Below, in pieces: positions 45,531 to 53,924 of a DNA stretch of 64,000 bases. The position numbers and the translations under genes are program-made. The notes beneath the pieces are model-generated. The model was not told where the DNA came from. It was given only the letters and a program-made list of their open reading frames with translations, and did no database searches. Each line of letters opens with the position of its first letter. Position 1 is the first letter of the stretch. Origin of the DNA: Candidatus Flexicrinis affinis (lineage in GTDB: Bacteria; Chloroflexota; Anaerolineae; Aggregatilineales; Phototrophicaceae); assembly GCA_016716525.1 (NCBI GenBank), contig JADJWE010000007.1, forward strand, positions 248,001 to 312,000, given 5' to 3'.

Positions 45531-47270
45531 TCAAATGGTTAAATTGTTGGGAACGGATTGGGTTTTCCGGCGCAATGTGACCGCAAGCACCCCAATGGCG
45601 CAGGCAATCGCGAGCACAACGGTAATGATGGCGCCGACCGCGACATTACGATCGTCGCGCACGATGACCGCGTCGAGGAGCGCCGCACCGCCCTCGACCA
45701 CGACGTCGAACCGGCCACCGAACAGGTCAGATGCGACCGGCGTTTCGATCCATGTCGAGCCATTGCCTGTGTAGGTCGTGGTCGTCCCGTCGACGGTTAC
45801 GGTCAGCGACTCGCCCCGCCAGCGCAGCGCCACGCCGGTACCTTCGGCGACAAACGTAGTATGTCCGCCGGAAGTCGCCGTCCCGAACTGCGTGCCGTCG
45901 GCATCGATCACGCCGCCGTCCGTCTCGATCAGCCAGTGTTCACCCGCCTGATGCACACCGATCCGCAGCGGATGGTCAACGGCGGTGATGTACTCGCGCA
46001 TGGCGTCGTATACGGGCAGCGTAGAATACGACGGCTTCTCGGCGCTGTAATCGGGTTCGGCCATACGGAAATAGTAAAAGCTCTCGTTGCTGCGACGGTC
46101 GTCGGGCAGGGTAAAGAACCAGTAGTTGACCACGCCCACCCACGGCCACTCGGACTGGATGCGCTCGTAGAACAGCGGCATGTAGCGTGCCTGCTGTTCC
46201 AGCGTGACCTGCCCGAAGTTGTAGCGCGCGTCGATCGGGCGCGGGTCGGCCTCTTCGCCCGGTACGGCGTTCCACGCCGCTTCGCTCAGCCAGATCGGCT
46301 TGTACGCGTCGCCATGCGCGATCATCAGTTCACGGATGTACTGGCTCCGCCCGACGTTGACCGTGACCGGGCGCATTCGGCGGTCGGTCGGCCCGCTGTT
46401 GAGCCCGTAGCCCTGCATCGAGAGCACGTCGAAGCACGCGCCCGCGCCGGCGGCATACATGCGCTCGAAGAACACGAAATCGTTCAGGTTGCGCCCGCTG
46501 AGTTCGATCGTCGGCGCCAGCGCCCCGCTGATGACGACGATCTCCGGGTCGACCGCTTTGAGCGCCTCATGCGCCGCGCACAGCAGGTCGGTGTAGGCCT
46601 CGGGGTCGACGTCCGACTCGCCCCACTCCGGGTAGATGTTCGGCTCGTTCCACACCTGATAGAAGCGGATGCGGCCCCGATAGCGTTCGGCCAACGTGCG
46701 CGCGAAGTTGACGTAGTCCTCGATCAGCACCGGTGGGGCCATGTCGCCGGCCTCGGGCGAGGACTGCGCCCACTGTGGCGGGTTGCTGATGCGCGCCTGA
46801 ATCTGCAGGCCGTACTGCTCTGCGAGATCCACGATACGGTCGTACTTCGCCCACGCGTCAACCACGCCGATCGCGTCCACGTTGCGGCGGTCCGCAAAGT
46901 CGCCGCGGCCGTGGATCTCGATGTCCTCCCACGTGAATTCCTGCCTAATCCACGCGAAGCCCGCCGCGCTGATCTGCGCGAGCTGCTGTTCGACTTTGGC
47001 GGGGTCGGGTTCCAACTGCAGGAACGTGTTCATGCCGAACGGGTTTTCGCCGGCGTGCTGGACGGGCACAAGCGGATCGTTGCGAGGCTGGGCTCGGATG
47101 AGGTTTCCCACCCACTCGACCATGCCGCGCACCTGCGCCAGCGGCTCCTCTTCGCCGGTCTGCGACCAGAAGACCTGCCACACCAAGCCGTGTGCACGCA
47201 GATCGAGCAGCAGGCCGACGGTCAGGGCCGCGAGAATTACGCCAACGATCACTATTCGCCGCAACGTCAT
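45531..47270 (-). CDS. Glycoside hydrolase (GH39/GH5-like clan A), membrane-tethered
   Basis: 579 residues. N-terminal helix about 5-24, catalytic barrel with acid/base Glu in FYQVWNEPNIYPEW and a nucleophile candidate in IWLSEAAWNAVPG, then a beta-sandwich of about 140 residues, and a C-terminal helix (about 545-568: AIITVVLAIACAIGVLAVTL) ending in a basic tail. The extracellular domain is thus held between two anchors. The NEPN motif belongs to clan GH-A. Substrate is not predicted; a cell-envelope or polysaccharide role is likely. Confidence 0.85.
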   Translation of the reverse strand: MTLRRIVIVGVILAALTVGLLLDLRAHGLVWQVFWSQTGEEEPLAQVRGMVEWVGNLIRAQPRNDPLVPVQHAGENPFGMNTFLQLEPDPAKVEQQLAQISAAGFAWIRQEFTWEDIEIHGRGDFADRRNVDAIGVVDAWAKYDRIVDLAEQYGLQIQARISNPPQWAQSSPEAGDMAPPVLIEDYVNFARTLAERYRGRIRFYQVWNEPNIYPEWGESDVDPEAYTDLLCAAHEALKAVDPEIVVISGALAPTIELSGRNLNDFVFFERMYAAGAGACFDVLSMQGYGLNSGPTDRRMRPVTVNVGRSQYIRELMIAHGDAYKPIWLSEAAWNAVPGEEADPRPIDARYNFGQVTLEQQARYMPLFYERIQSEWPWVGVVNYWFFTLPDDRRSNESFYYFRMAEPDYSAEKPSYSTLPVYDAMREYITAVDHPLRIGVHQAGEHWLIETDGGVIDADGTQFGTATSGGHTTFVAEGTGVALRWRGESLTVTVDGTTTTYTGNGSTWIETPVASDLFGGRFDVVVEGGAALLDAVIVRDDRNVAVGAIITVVLAIACAIGVLAVTLRRKTQSVPNNLTI

Positions 47271-47365
47271 ACAGCCTGTTTTTCATACCGCGGATTCGTA
47301 TCGGGCATTATAGGGGCGCTGGTATAATCCGCCTACGGACAGCCTGATCCTCAAAGGAACCTCGT

Positions 47366-48457
47366 ATGGACTACGCCGCTCGCCGCGCCAAACTCTCACA
47401 GTCGGTGCAGAACGCCGACGCGATCGCCCTCGTGCCGGGGGCCAACCTCAAGTACTTCACGGGCCTAAACTTTCACACCAGCGAACGGCCGATCATCGCG
47501 CTGGTACAAGGCGAGCACCTGTCGATTATCATCCCCGCGTTAGAGGTGCCGCAGGTGAATGTGCGCCCCGACCTCGAAGCGCAGTTGTTCGTGTGGACGG
47601 ATACAGAGGGCTATCACGGCGCGTTCGAAGCCGCGGTCAAGGCGCTTGGTCTTGCCGATGGCACGATTGCGATTGACGACATGTCGATGCGCCTGTTCGA
47701 ATGGATGGGATTCGAGGCGGCGGAGTCGACTATCCGCCGCCACCCCATCGGCACCGACCTGCTGCTGCTGCGCCAGCAGAAGGACGCTGGCGAACTGGCC
47801 GCATTGCGCGCGGCGTGCAAGCGCAGCGAGTCCGCGTTCGACGCGCTGCTTGCGTGGGTCAAGCCGGGCATGACCGAACGCGAGATCGGCCTCAAACTGG
47901 ACTCGCTGCTGATCGAGCACGGATGTCAGGGCTTGAGCTTCGAGTCGCTGGTGCAGACCGGCCCCAACTCGGCGCTGCCGCACGGCGGCGTGACCGATCG
48001 CGCCTTACAGGCCGGCGAATTCTTACTCGTCGACTGGGGCGGTCGCTATCAAGGGTATCCGGCCGACCTGACGCGCACGGTCGTGTATGGCACGCCGAAC
48101 GCCGAGATGCAGAAGATTCATGAGACGGTCGTGGCCGCCAACCGTGCTGGCGTCGCGGCGTGTAAGCCGGGCGCGCGCTGCGGCGACGTCGACAAGGCCG
48201 CGCGCGACGTGATCGAAGCGGCGGGCTACGGCGAATACTTCATCCACCGCACGGGGCACGGGCTCGGGCTGGAAGTCCATGAACTGCCGCAGATCGCATC
48301 CGGCGTCGATGCTCCGCTGACGGTCGGCAGCGTGTTCACGGTCGAGCCGGGGATTTACGTGCCGGGATTGGGCGGCGTGCGCATCGAAGACAACGTCGTC
48401 ATCACCGAGACCGGGGCCGAACAACTGACGTCGTTCCGCCGCCAGATCGTGCCGTAG
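47366..48457 (+). CDS. Xaa-Pro aminopeptidase / M24 family peptidase
   Basis: 363 residues. Creatinase-like N domain (YTLTGLNFHTSERP-type) and pita-bread C domain with the five metal ligands implied in DWGGRYQGYPADLTRTVVYG (two Asp), HRTGHGLGLEVHELPQI (His) and FTVEPGIYVPGLGGVRIEDNVV (two Glu). PepQ/PepP-type enzymes release residues before Pro. Start ATG 47366 follows AAAGGAACC; a TATAAT at 47323-47328 lies upstream. Ends just ahead of repeat copy C. Confidence 0.93.
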   Translation: MDYAARRAKLSQSVQNADAIALVPGANLKYFTGLNFHTSERPIIALVQGEHLSIIIPALEVPQVNVRPDLEAQLFVWTDTEGYHGAFEAAVKALGLADGTIAIDDMSMRLFEWMGFEAAESTIRRHPIGTDLLLLRQQKDAGELAALRAACKRSESAFDALLAWVKPGMTEREIGLKLDSLLIEHGCQGLSFESLVQTGPNSALPHGGVTDRALQAGEFLLVDWGGRYQGYPADLTRTVVYGTPNAEMQKIHETVVAANRAGVAACKPGARCGDVDKAARDVIEAAGYGEYFIHRTGHGLGLEVHELPQIASGVDAPLTVGSVFTVEPGIYVPGLGGVRIEDNVVITETGAEQLTSFRRQIVP

Positions 48458-48463
48458 TCTATT

Positions 48464-48598
48464 GGGCGCTGCCCCATACCCCGGCAGGGATTTGCATCCC
48501 TGCATTCGCGTACATCTGACAGTCCCATCTCCGCGAAATCGCGGAGATGGGAGCCTAGAGGTCGCACGTCCTTGTGTGATGGCGTGGGGCGGCGCCCT
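48464..48598 (+). repeat. Structured intergenic repeat, copy C
   Basis: Hairpin 1 GGGC/GCCC (48464-48474) and hairpin 2 GCAGGGAT/ATCCCTGC (48484-48503) match copy A. Hairpin 3 is completely different in sequence but kept as a perfect 13-base stem (48524-48551, CCCATCTCCG start, AA loop). GAGCCTAGAGG and GTCCTTG correspond to hairpin 4; GGGC/GCCC near 48586-48597 to the last. Lies between pepQ-like and MBL genes. Confidence 0.82.
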
Positions 48599-48605
48599 AA
48601 CGTGT

Positions 48606-49550
48606 TTAGCCGTTGACCTGCACGAAGCGGAAACCGTCGCCTTCGGTCACGATGTAGCCCATGCCCGGGAAGGCAAAGTGATAGCCGAATACTTTCAGTC
48701 CATCGACCGCGGCCTGTTCGAACAGCGCGCGGCGGGCTGTCGCGGCGGCAGCAGGATCGGCGTCGAAGCCAAGCGCCCAGTCAGGGCGAGCCACCGACAC
48801 GATCGAGTTGTTGGCGGCATCGACGACTGATAGCAGCGCGTCATCACCGTTTGCGATCATGAACGCGAGGTGCCCCGGCGTGTGCCCGAACGACGGCATG
48901 GCGGTGATGCCCGGCAGCCATTCGCCGCTGTCCGGCATCACGTTGAGCTGACCCGCGTCGATCACGGGCTGGAGCTTTGCCGTCGCGTTGGCGAGCGCGC
49001 CGCTGTCGAGGAAGCCCTTCTCCGTCTCGCCGATGTGATACGTCGCATTGGGAAAGCTCACCCCCGCGTCGCTGCTCGCGCCACCGACATGATCGGGGTG
49101 GATATGTGAGATCAGCACGTCGGTGATCGTATCCGCTGGCAGGCCGAGAATGCCGAGCGTCTCGACCAGCAGGCCCGCGCCTGCGCCGTTGCCGGTGTCG
49201 AAGAGGACGCGCCGGTCGCCGGCATCGAGCACGATGACGTTGAACGTCGACTTCTGCTGCTCCAGCGGCAGATTGTTGGCTTCCAGCAAGGCGTTGAGTT
49301 CGGCCGGGTCGGCGTTTGCGGCCAGCACGTTGGAGGGAATCGTGCCGACGCGATCCTGAATGACCGTCAATCCAAACTCGCCGACATTGGTGCGATAGAA
49401 CGAGCCGAAAGCGGGTGCGCTCCCCTGTGCGCTGACGGGCAGCGCGAAGACGCCCAGCCCGGTCGATGCGAGCGTCGCCCCAGCGGCGCCCATGCCCATA
49501 CTCTTCAAGAACGAACGACGGGATAGTCCAGCTTGCTTGTCAGAACGCAT
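48606..49550 (-). CDS. Tat-exported MBL-fold metallo-hydrolase
   Basis: 314 residues. The N-terminus has a twin-arginine signal (LSRRSFLKSMGMG, then hydrophobic to about residue 36), so it works outside the membrane. Metal motif SHIHPDHVGG, with FGHTPGH and VVDAANNSIVS as the later ligands. Shares MPDSGEWLPGITAMPSFG and FGYHFAFPGMGY with the cytoplasmic hydrolase at 34317. Start 49550 follows AGGTGA; a longer frame to 49583 is unsupported. Function probably hydrolase or lactonase, not resolved. Confidence 0.9.
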   Translation of the reverse strand: MRSDKQAGLSRRSFLKSMGMGAAGATLASTGLGVFALPVSAQGSAPAFGSFYRTNVGEFGLTVIQDRVGTIPSNVLAANADPAELNALLEANNLPLEQQKSTFNVIVLDAGDRRVLFDTGNGAGAGLLVETLGILGLPADTITDVLISHIHPDHVGGASSDAGVSFPNATYHIGETEKGFLDSGALANATAKLQPVIDAGQLNVMPDSGEWLPGITAMPSFGHTPGHLAFMIANGDDALLSVVDAANNSIVSVARPDWALGFDADPAAAATARRALFEQAAVDGLKVFGYHFAFPGMGYIVTEGDGFRFVQVNG

Positions 49551-49764
49551 TAGGTTCACCTGTAGTATCTTCCCTTCGGACACGTCGCATTGTAGACCGC
49601 CAATGTTCCGGACGGGCGTCCGGTTAATTGAACGTTCTCGGAAGGCTCACGCGTCATCAATCCGTCCGCCGTTTGCTCTACGGCAACCGACCGCGCCCTA
49701 GTCCGGTCTTCGGCCCGCCCGTATACTGTCCTGCGGCCTGACCACAGTAGGGACGTCCTCGCTT

Positions 49765-51063
49765 ATGACCCGTTTTGCCCGCATCGTGCCGCTCGTACTG
49801 GCCGGCATCGCCATCAGCCTGCTGATGAGCGCGCCGACGGATGCGCAGTTGTTCAACACCAACACGCCGGAGCCGGAACCGATCCTGTTCATCACGAATA
49901 CGCCACCGGGGCCGACGCGTACACCGACTCCGTCGCCGACAGCGACGTTCACGCCGACCAACACCCCAACGGCGACGTTCACCCCAACCAACACCCCGAC
50001 GCCGACACCGACACCGATCGGCCCGTTCTTCTACCCCGAGGGTATCAACCCGCTGACCGGGCAGATGTACCCGAACGAAGAGGCGCGCAACAGGCGCAAC
50101 CTGATCGTCAAGATCAGCAACTTCCCGCCGATCGTGCGCCCACAGACCAACGTCAACATGGCCGACGTGGTATTTGAAGTCGAGGCCGAAGGCGGCGTGA
50201 CGCGCTTTGCGGCGATCTTCCGCAGCCAGATGCCCGATCTGGTCGGGTCGGTGCGCTCGGCGCGCCTGCTCGACCTCGAGCTGTTACCCATGTATCAGGC
50301 GCTGCTGGCGTACTCCGGCACCTCTGAGCCGATCCAGCGGCTGATCATGTCGTCGCCGTATGTGTATCAGACGTTCTCGCCGCTCAAGGGCGACAACGAA
50401 GACGCCGGGTTCATCCGCATCCCGCAGGAAGACAAGGCGTTCGAGCATACGCTGTTTCTTGAGCCGGACAAGCTGATGGAAAAAGCGACCGCGCGCGGCG
50501 TCAACACGCCATACCGGGCGTTCGGCTTCGCGTTCAGCGACATCATCGACCCGGGCGGGCAGCCTGCGCTCGACATCGAAGTCGACTGGTACGGCCAGAT
50601 CGACGCACGCTGGCAGTTCGACCCGGCGACGGGGCGCTATCTGCGCTTCACCGATGGCGTGCCGCACACCGACGCCGCCACTGGCGAACAGCTATGGGCG
50701 GACAATCTCGTCGTCATCGAGGTGCCGCACAACCGCCGCCCCGACCTGTTCCCCGAAGGCTCGAACTACGAGTCGATGGAGATCGCGCTGTGGGATCAGG
50801 GCCGCGCCTTCGTCATCCGCGATGGGCAGTATTTTCAGGGCTTCTGGCGCCGGCGCGACCGCGAACCGGGCAGCGCGCTTCAGTTGATCTATGGCAACAA
50901 CACGCCGATTATGCTCAAGCCGGGGCGCACATGGGTGAGCGTCGTGCGGTTCCTCGGCGACTCGGTCATCACCGACCAGTATGCCGACATGGAAGCGACG
51001 TCCACGCAGGTCGCTTCGCAGGCATCACCAACGCCCGACCCAGCAGCAAGTACCGGCGATTAG
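49765..51063 (+). CDS. DUF3048 (YerB-like) exported protein
   Basis: 432 residues. Signal peptide/anchor at 1-28, then a Thr/Pro-rich linker of about 45 residues containing a 30-base tandem repeat, then two DUF3048 lobes: INPLTGQMYPNEEARNRRNLIVKISN, VRPQTNVNMADVVFEVEAEGGVTRF, GSVRSARLLDLELLP, and the C lobe with DGVPHTDAATGEQLWADN. The family binds something at the cell surface in Gram-positives and Chloroflexota; no biochemical role is settled. Terminator follows. Confidence 0.9.
   Translation: MTRFARIVPLVLAGIAISLLMSAPTDAQLFNTNTPEPEPILFITNTPPGPTRTPTPSPTATFTPTNTPTATFTPTNTPTPTPTPIGPFFYPEGINPLTGQMYPNEEARNRRNLIVKISNFPPIVRPQTNVNMADVVFEVEAEGGVTRFAAIFRSQMPDLVGSVRSARLLDLELLPMYQALLAYSGTSEPIQRLIMSSPYVYQTFSPLKGDNEDAGFIRIPQEDKAFEHTLFLEPDKLMEKATARGVNTPYRAFGFAFSDIIDPGGQPALDIEVDWYGQIDARWQFDPATGRYLRFTDGVPHTDAATGEQLWADNLVVIEVPHNRRPDLFPEGSNYESMEIALWDQGRAFVIRDGQYFQGFWRRRDREPGSALQLIYGNNTPIMLKPGRTWVSVVRFLGDSVITDQYADMEATSTQVASQASPTPDPAASTGD
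49941..50000 (+). repeat. 30-base tandem repeat in the Pro/Thr linker (2 units)
   Basis: Two in-frame units (49941-49970 and 49971-50000) both encode ATFTPTNTPT and begin GCGACGTTCAC. Length variation here would only alter linker length. Confidence 0.8.
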
Positions 51064-51084
51064 CGACCGTCACACGTCAGACGC

Positions 51085-51113
51085 AAAACGCCCCGGTCGT
51101 CCCGGGGCGTTTT
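51085..51113. terminator. Bidirectional terminator between DUF3048 and FAS1 genes
   Basis: 12-base stem AAAACGCCCCGG / CCGGGGCGTTTT with TCGTC loop (51097-51101); T-runs on both strands. The neighbours converge. Confidence 0.88.
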
Positions 51114-51135
51114 GGATTCTCGGCGAGGCGAGGCG

Positions 51136-52647
51136 CTACGGCATCAGCCCCATGTCAACGATCACCTTGCTTTCGCGCGTCGGATACAGCGCCACGCTTT
51201 CGGCCTTGAGGGCCGGCAGCACAATCTCCGGCGCGACGTTCAGATCGCCGGTGCGCTGCAGAATGTCGGCGTAATAGAGCAGCGTATCGTTGGCCTTCTC
51301 GGCGATGAAGATTCCCGTTCCATCGAAGATCACGTCGACCGGATTGCCCATGCCCGTCTGATCGCCCGCGATACGCACGTCGACTGGCGTCGGCCCGTCC
51401 GAAATGCTGATCACGCTGATGACGAACACCTGTCCGTCCGTGTTTACAGCCGGATCGCCGACATCGGTGAGGATGACCGTGTTGCTGTCGTAGTCGATGT
51501 CGATGCCGTGCAGGTTGACCGAAATCTTGCTGCCGTCGGCATCCGTCGGAACGATGAGGCGGGTCGGGCCTTCCGCGCCCAGAGTCGCGCTAAACCCGTC
51601 ATACGCGGCGATCTCGCCGTTGGTCTTGGCGGCGTACAGCGTGTCGTTGAACAGGTCGTACCAAACATCCCACACCGACCCGTTCTCGCCGATGGTCACG
51701 ACGGCTGCGGGTTCAACGTCGCCCTCCGCGTCAAGTCCAAACAACTTGATGTTGCGTGCTCCGCTGTCTGCCACGGCGACGACGTCGATCGTCTCAAGCA
51801 CCTGCAGCCCTTTAGGGGCAACCAGCCCCGTGTTCTCACCTGCAATCACACGCGGCGTGTCCAACGTGCCGGAACCGAAGTCGGTGTATACCAACAGCCC
51901 GCCATTCGTGATCGTGCCGTCTACCACCGTGAGGTCGACGGTCACCCACGCATTCCCGGCCGAGTCGAACGCGATGCTCTCCACGCTGGCAACGTCGGCC
52001 AAGCCGGTGACCTCTTCGATCGTCTGTGGATCGACCGCGGGCGCCTTGAACACGCGATCGCCGTCCAAGCCGCCGGGATTGAGAGACCCGAACAAGACAT
52101 ATTCAGTCTCGTCGGTCGTGTCGGGGCGCAGGCCCAGCTCGACCGCGACATCGGGCGGGATGAGTACGCGCTCGACGATGTGGATCATGCCGTTCGACGC
52201 CGCCACGTCGGCCGTTACGACTGGTGCGCCGTTAACGCTCAATGCACCGTCAATCGACGTAAAGACCAGCGACGAACCTATCGCCTCGCCGTCGAGGGCG
52301 CTCATCTCCATCGTTGCGGCCAAGGGCAAGACGGCCAATGCTTCGGCGTCGTAAGCGCCCTCAAGGACGTGATAGGTCAGGACGCGTGTGAGGAGCGACA
52401 CGTCAGTGGTGAGGGCTGTGACGACATCGGCGGGAAGCGCCTCGAAGGCCGCATTGGTCGGAGCGAAAACCGTGTACTCGGCGTCGGGGTCGTCCAGCAG
52501 GCCGACCAGATCGGCGGTGCTAAGAAGCGTGAACAAGGTCGAGAAGTCGCCTGTGTTGCCGGCGACGGCCGCGATCGTCTGTTCCTGCGCCGCAGCAGGA
52601 GCGACGAGCAGCGCAATCAGTACGAGTGATGCAATCAGTCGACGCAT
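51136..52647 (-). CDS. FAS1 (fasciclin) domain plus beta-propeller-like exported protein
   Basis: 503 residues with a signal peptide (RRLIASLVLIALLVAPAAA-Q). Residues about 24-160 are a FAS1 domain: NTGDFSTLFTLL, DAEYTVFAPTNAAFEALP and HIVERVLIPP, the classical H1 and H2 motifs. The rest has repeated blade-like strands (WVTVDLTVVDGTITNGGLLVY, WYDLFNDTLYAAKTNGEIAAYDG, IFIAEKANDTLLYYADI) resembling an NHL/SMP-type propeller. Adhesion or cell-surface sensing is plausible. Start 52647 has GGGGAGG. Confidence 0.8.
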   Translation of the reverse strand: MRRLIASLVLIALLVAPAAAQEQTIAAVAGNTGDFSTLFTLLSTADLVGLLDDPDAEYTVFAPTNAAFEALPADVVTALTTDVSLLTRVLTYHVLEGAYDAEALAVLPLAATMEMSALDGEAIGSSLVFTSIDGALSVNGAPVVTADVAASNGMIHIVERVLIPPDVAVELGLRPDTTDETEYVLFGSLNPGGLDGDRVFKAPAVDPQTIEEVTGLADVASVESIAFDSAGNAWVTVDLTVVDGTITNGGLLVYTDFGSGTLDTPRVIAGENTGLVAPKGLQVLETIDVVAVADSGARNIKLFGLDAEGDVEPAAVVTIGENGSVWDVWYDLFNDTLYAAKTNGEIAAYDGFSATLGAEGPTRLIVPTDADGSKISVNLHGIDIDYDSNTVILTDVGDPAVNTDGQVFVISVISISDGPTPVDVRIAGDQTGMGNPVDVIFDGTGIFIAEKANDTLLYYADILQRTGDLNVAPEIVLPALKAESVALYPTRESKVIVDMGLMP

Positions 52648-52690
52648 AAAACCTCCCCGGGGTCGTTCTGTTGTAAGCGGTTCCAAACGT

Positions 52691-52721
52691 ACTGTACGAT
52701 AAAAGTAGTCGACCCGGTCAA
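52691..52721 (-). promoter_or_regulatory. Promoter candidate for the FAS1 gene
   Basis: On the minus strand TTGACC (52721-52716), 19-base spacer, TACAGT (52696-52691). A 43-base leader precedes the start. Spacing is slightly long. Confidence 0.35.
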
Positions 52722-52803
52722 TCCAAAGCTGCGTTTTATGCGCGTCTAACGCCGATTGGGCGGGTTATAATGGGTGGGTGGTTGAAATACTGATCATACT
52801 CTT

Positions 52804-53742
52804 ATGAGTCAACGCGAAATCGAAACCCATGCAGTCGGACTGATCGATCTACCTGTCGTACGGCGGTTGATCGAGTCGTGTGTGTGTTTGGACAACGAGG
52901 CCCACTTCACGACCGATGTCGGCAGCAGCCTGACAGGTATTCTGCTGCCGTCGCGCGGCGTTTCGACGTTGATCGCTCGCGGTCCGCAGGCCCCGGTCAT
53001 CGGCCAGATCAAAGTGCGCGACGACGAGCCGAACGCACACGTCGTCTATATCGCGCCCGAGCCTGCGCCCGCGGCCGACGACACGGCGTGGCTACACGTG
53101 CTCGATGCCATGACCCGCGAGGCCGGTAAAATGCGCGCGCATACGCTGGTGGCGGAAGTTGCCGAAGACAGCGCGATGTTCGAGGTGCTGCGCACGGCAG
53201 GTTTCGCCGTCTACACCCGTCAGCAGTTGTGGCACCGGCGAGGCATGTACGCGCCAATGCCGAGCCGCTTCCAACTGACCGAAGAGACGCAGAACGACAT
53301 TATCGGCGTGCAAGGTCTGATTGCGCAGTGTGTGCCGCCTCTGCTTCAGCCGATTGCCGTACCGCCCAGCGACATGCCCCGGCTGGTCTATCACCGCAAC
53401 GGGTGTGTCGAGGGGTATGTGGCGTATTCCACCGGCAAGCGCGGAATTTACGTCTTGAGCTACCTGCATCCCGACACGCTGCCGGACGCCGCCCACATCC
53501 TCGACGCCGCGCTGCAAATGATCAGCCCGGCGGCCAAGACGCCGATCACGTTCTGCGTGCGACGCTATCAGGACTGGATGGGCAGCGCGATGGAACGGCT
53601 GGGCTGCGTGCCGGGCGTGCAGCAGGCGCTGATGGTCAAGCACATCACGGCCGGTGTGCGTACCGCCCCGTTCGAGGCGCTGGTGGAGAAGCTGGACCGG
53701 GTGATGGCGCGGCCTAATCACAGCCACCATGCCCGGCGGTGA
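52804..53742 (+). CDS. GNAT-like two-domain protein of unknown substrate
   Basis: 312 residues. The fold looks like tandem N-acetyltransferase halves (residues about 1-140 and 160-300): ETHAVGLIDLPVVRRL, VLDAMTREAGKMRAHTLVAEV, MFEVLRTAGFAVYTRQQLWHR typical of late GNAT strands, and CVEGYVAYSTGKRGIYVLSYLHP in the second half. The acetyl-CoA P-loop is not clear, so it may be degenerate in one or both halves. Start at 52804. A TATAAT at 52766-52771 lies before it. Not assigned to a named family. Confidence 0.55.
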   Translation: MSQREIETHAVGLIDLPVVRRLIESCVCLDNEAHFTTDVGSSLTGILLPSRGVSTLIARGPQAPVIGQIKVRDDEPNAHVVYIAPEPAPAADDTAWLHVLDAMTREAGKMRAHTLVAEVAEDSAMFEVLRTAGFAVYTRQQLWHRRGMYAPMPSRFQLTEETQNDIIGVQGLIAQCVPPLLQPIAVPPSDMPRLVYHRNGCVEGYVAYSTGKRGIYVLSYLHPDTLPDAAHILDAALQMISPAAKTPITFCVRRYQDWMGSAMERLGCVPGVQQALMVKHITAGVRTAPFEALVEKLDRVMARPNHSHHARR

Positions 53743-53777
53743 CACCCTACGGCTTCCGGGTGACATTTCCCCAATGG

Positions 53778-53805
53778 TTGACGTAAACCAATACCACGCT
53801 AGACT
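53778..53805 (+). promoter_or_regulatory. Promoter candidate for the R3H ATPase gene
   Basis: TTGACG at 53778-53783, a 16-base spacer, and TAGACT at 53800-53805. It would leave a leader of about 110 bases ahead of the ATG at 53925. A second -10-like TATACT is at 53828-53833 without a -35. Confidence 0.45.
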
Positions 53806-53924
53806 CTAGTTAGCGAAATAACACTGCTATACTGATAATGCTGGGTTGCGCTGCTGCTGGACCAGCGGTGCATCGCACTGGGCCAAAAACGGGTGGGCTC
53901 ATATCCCGGAGTGCAGAACCCTAC

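Noticed and set aside
45558..47327. 589-residue plus-strand frame opposite the glycoside hydrolase gene
   Set aside because: Shadow of the hydrolase gene; no domain, no ribosome site, biased composition.
49910..50030. Possible minisatellite or CRISPR-like repeat array
   Set aside because: It is an in-frame Pro/Thr linker repeat of two 30-base units in the DUF3048 gene, with no spacers or cas genes.
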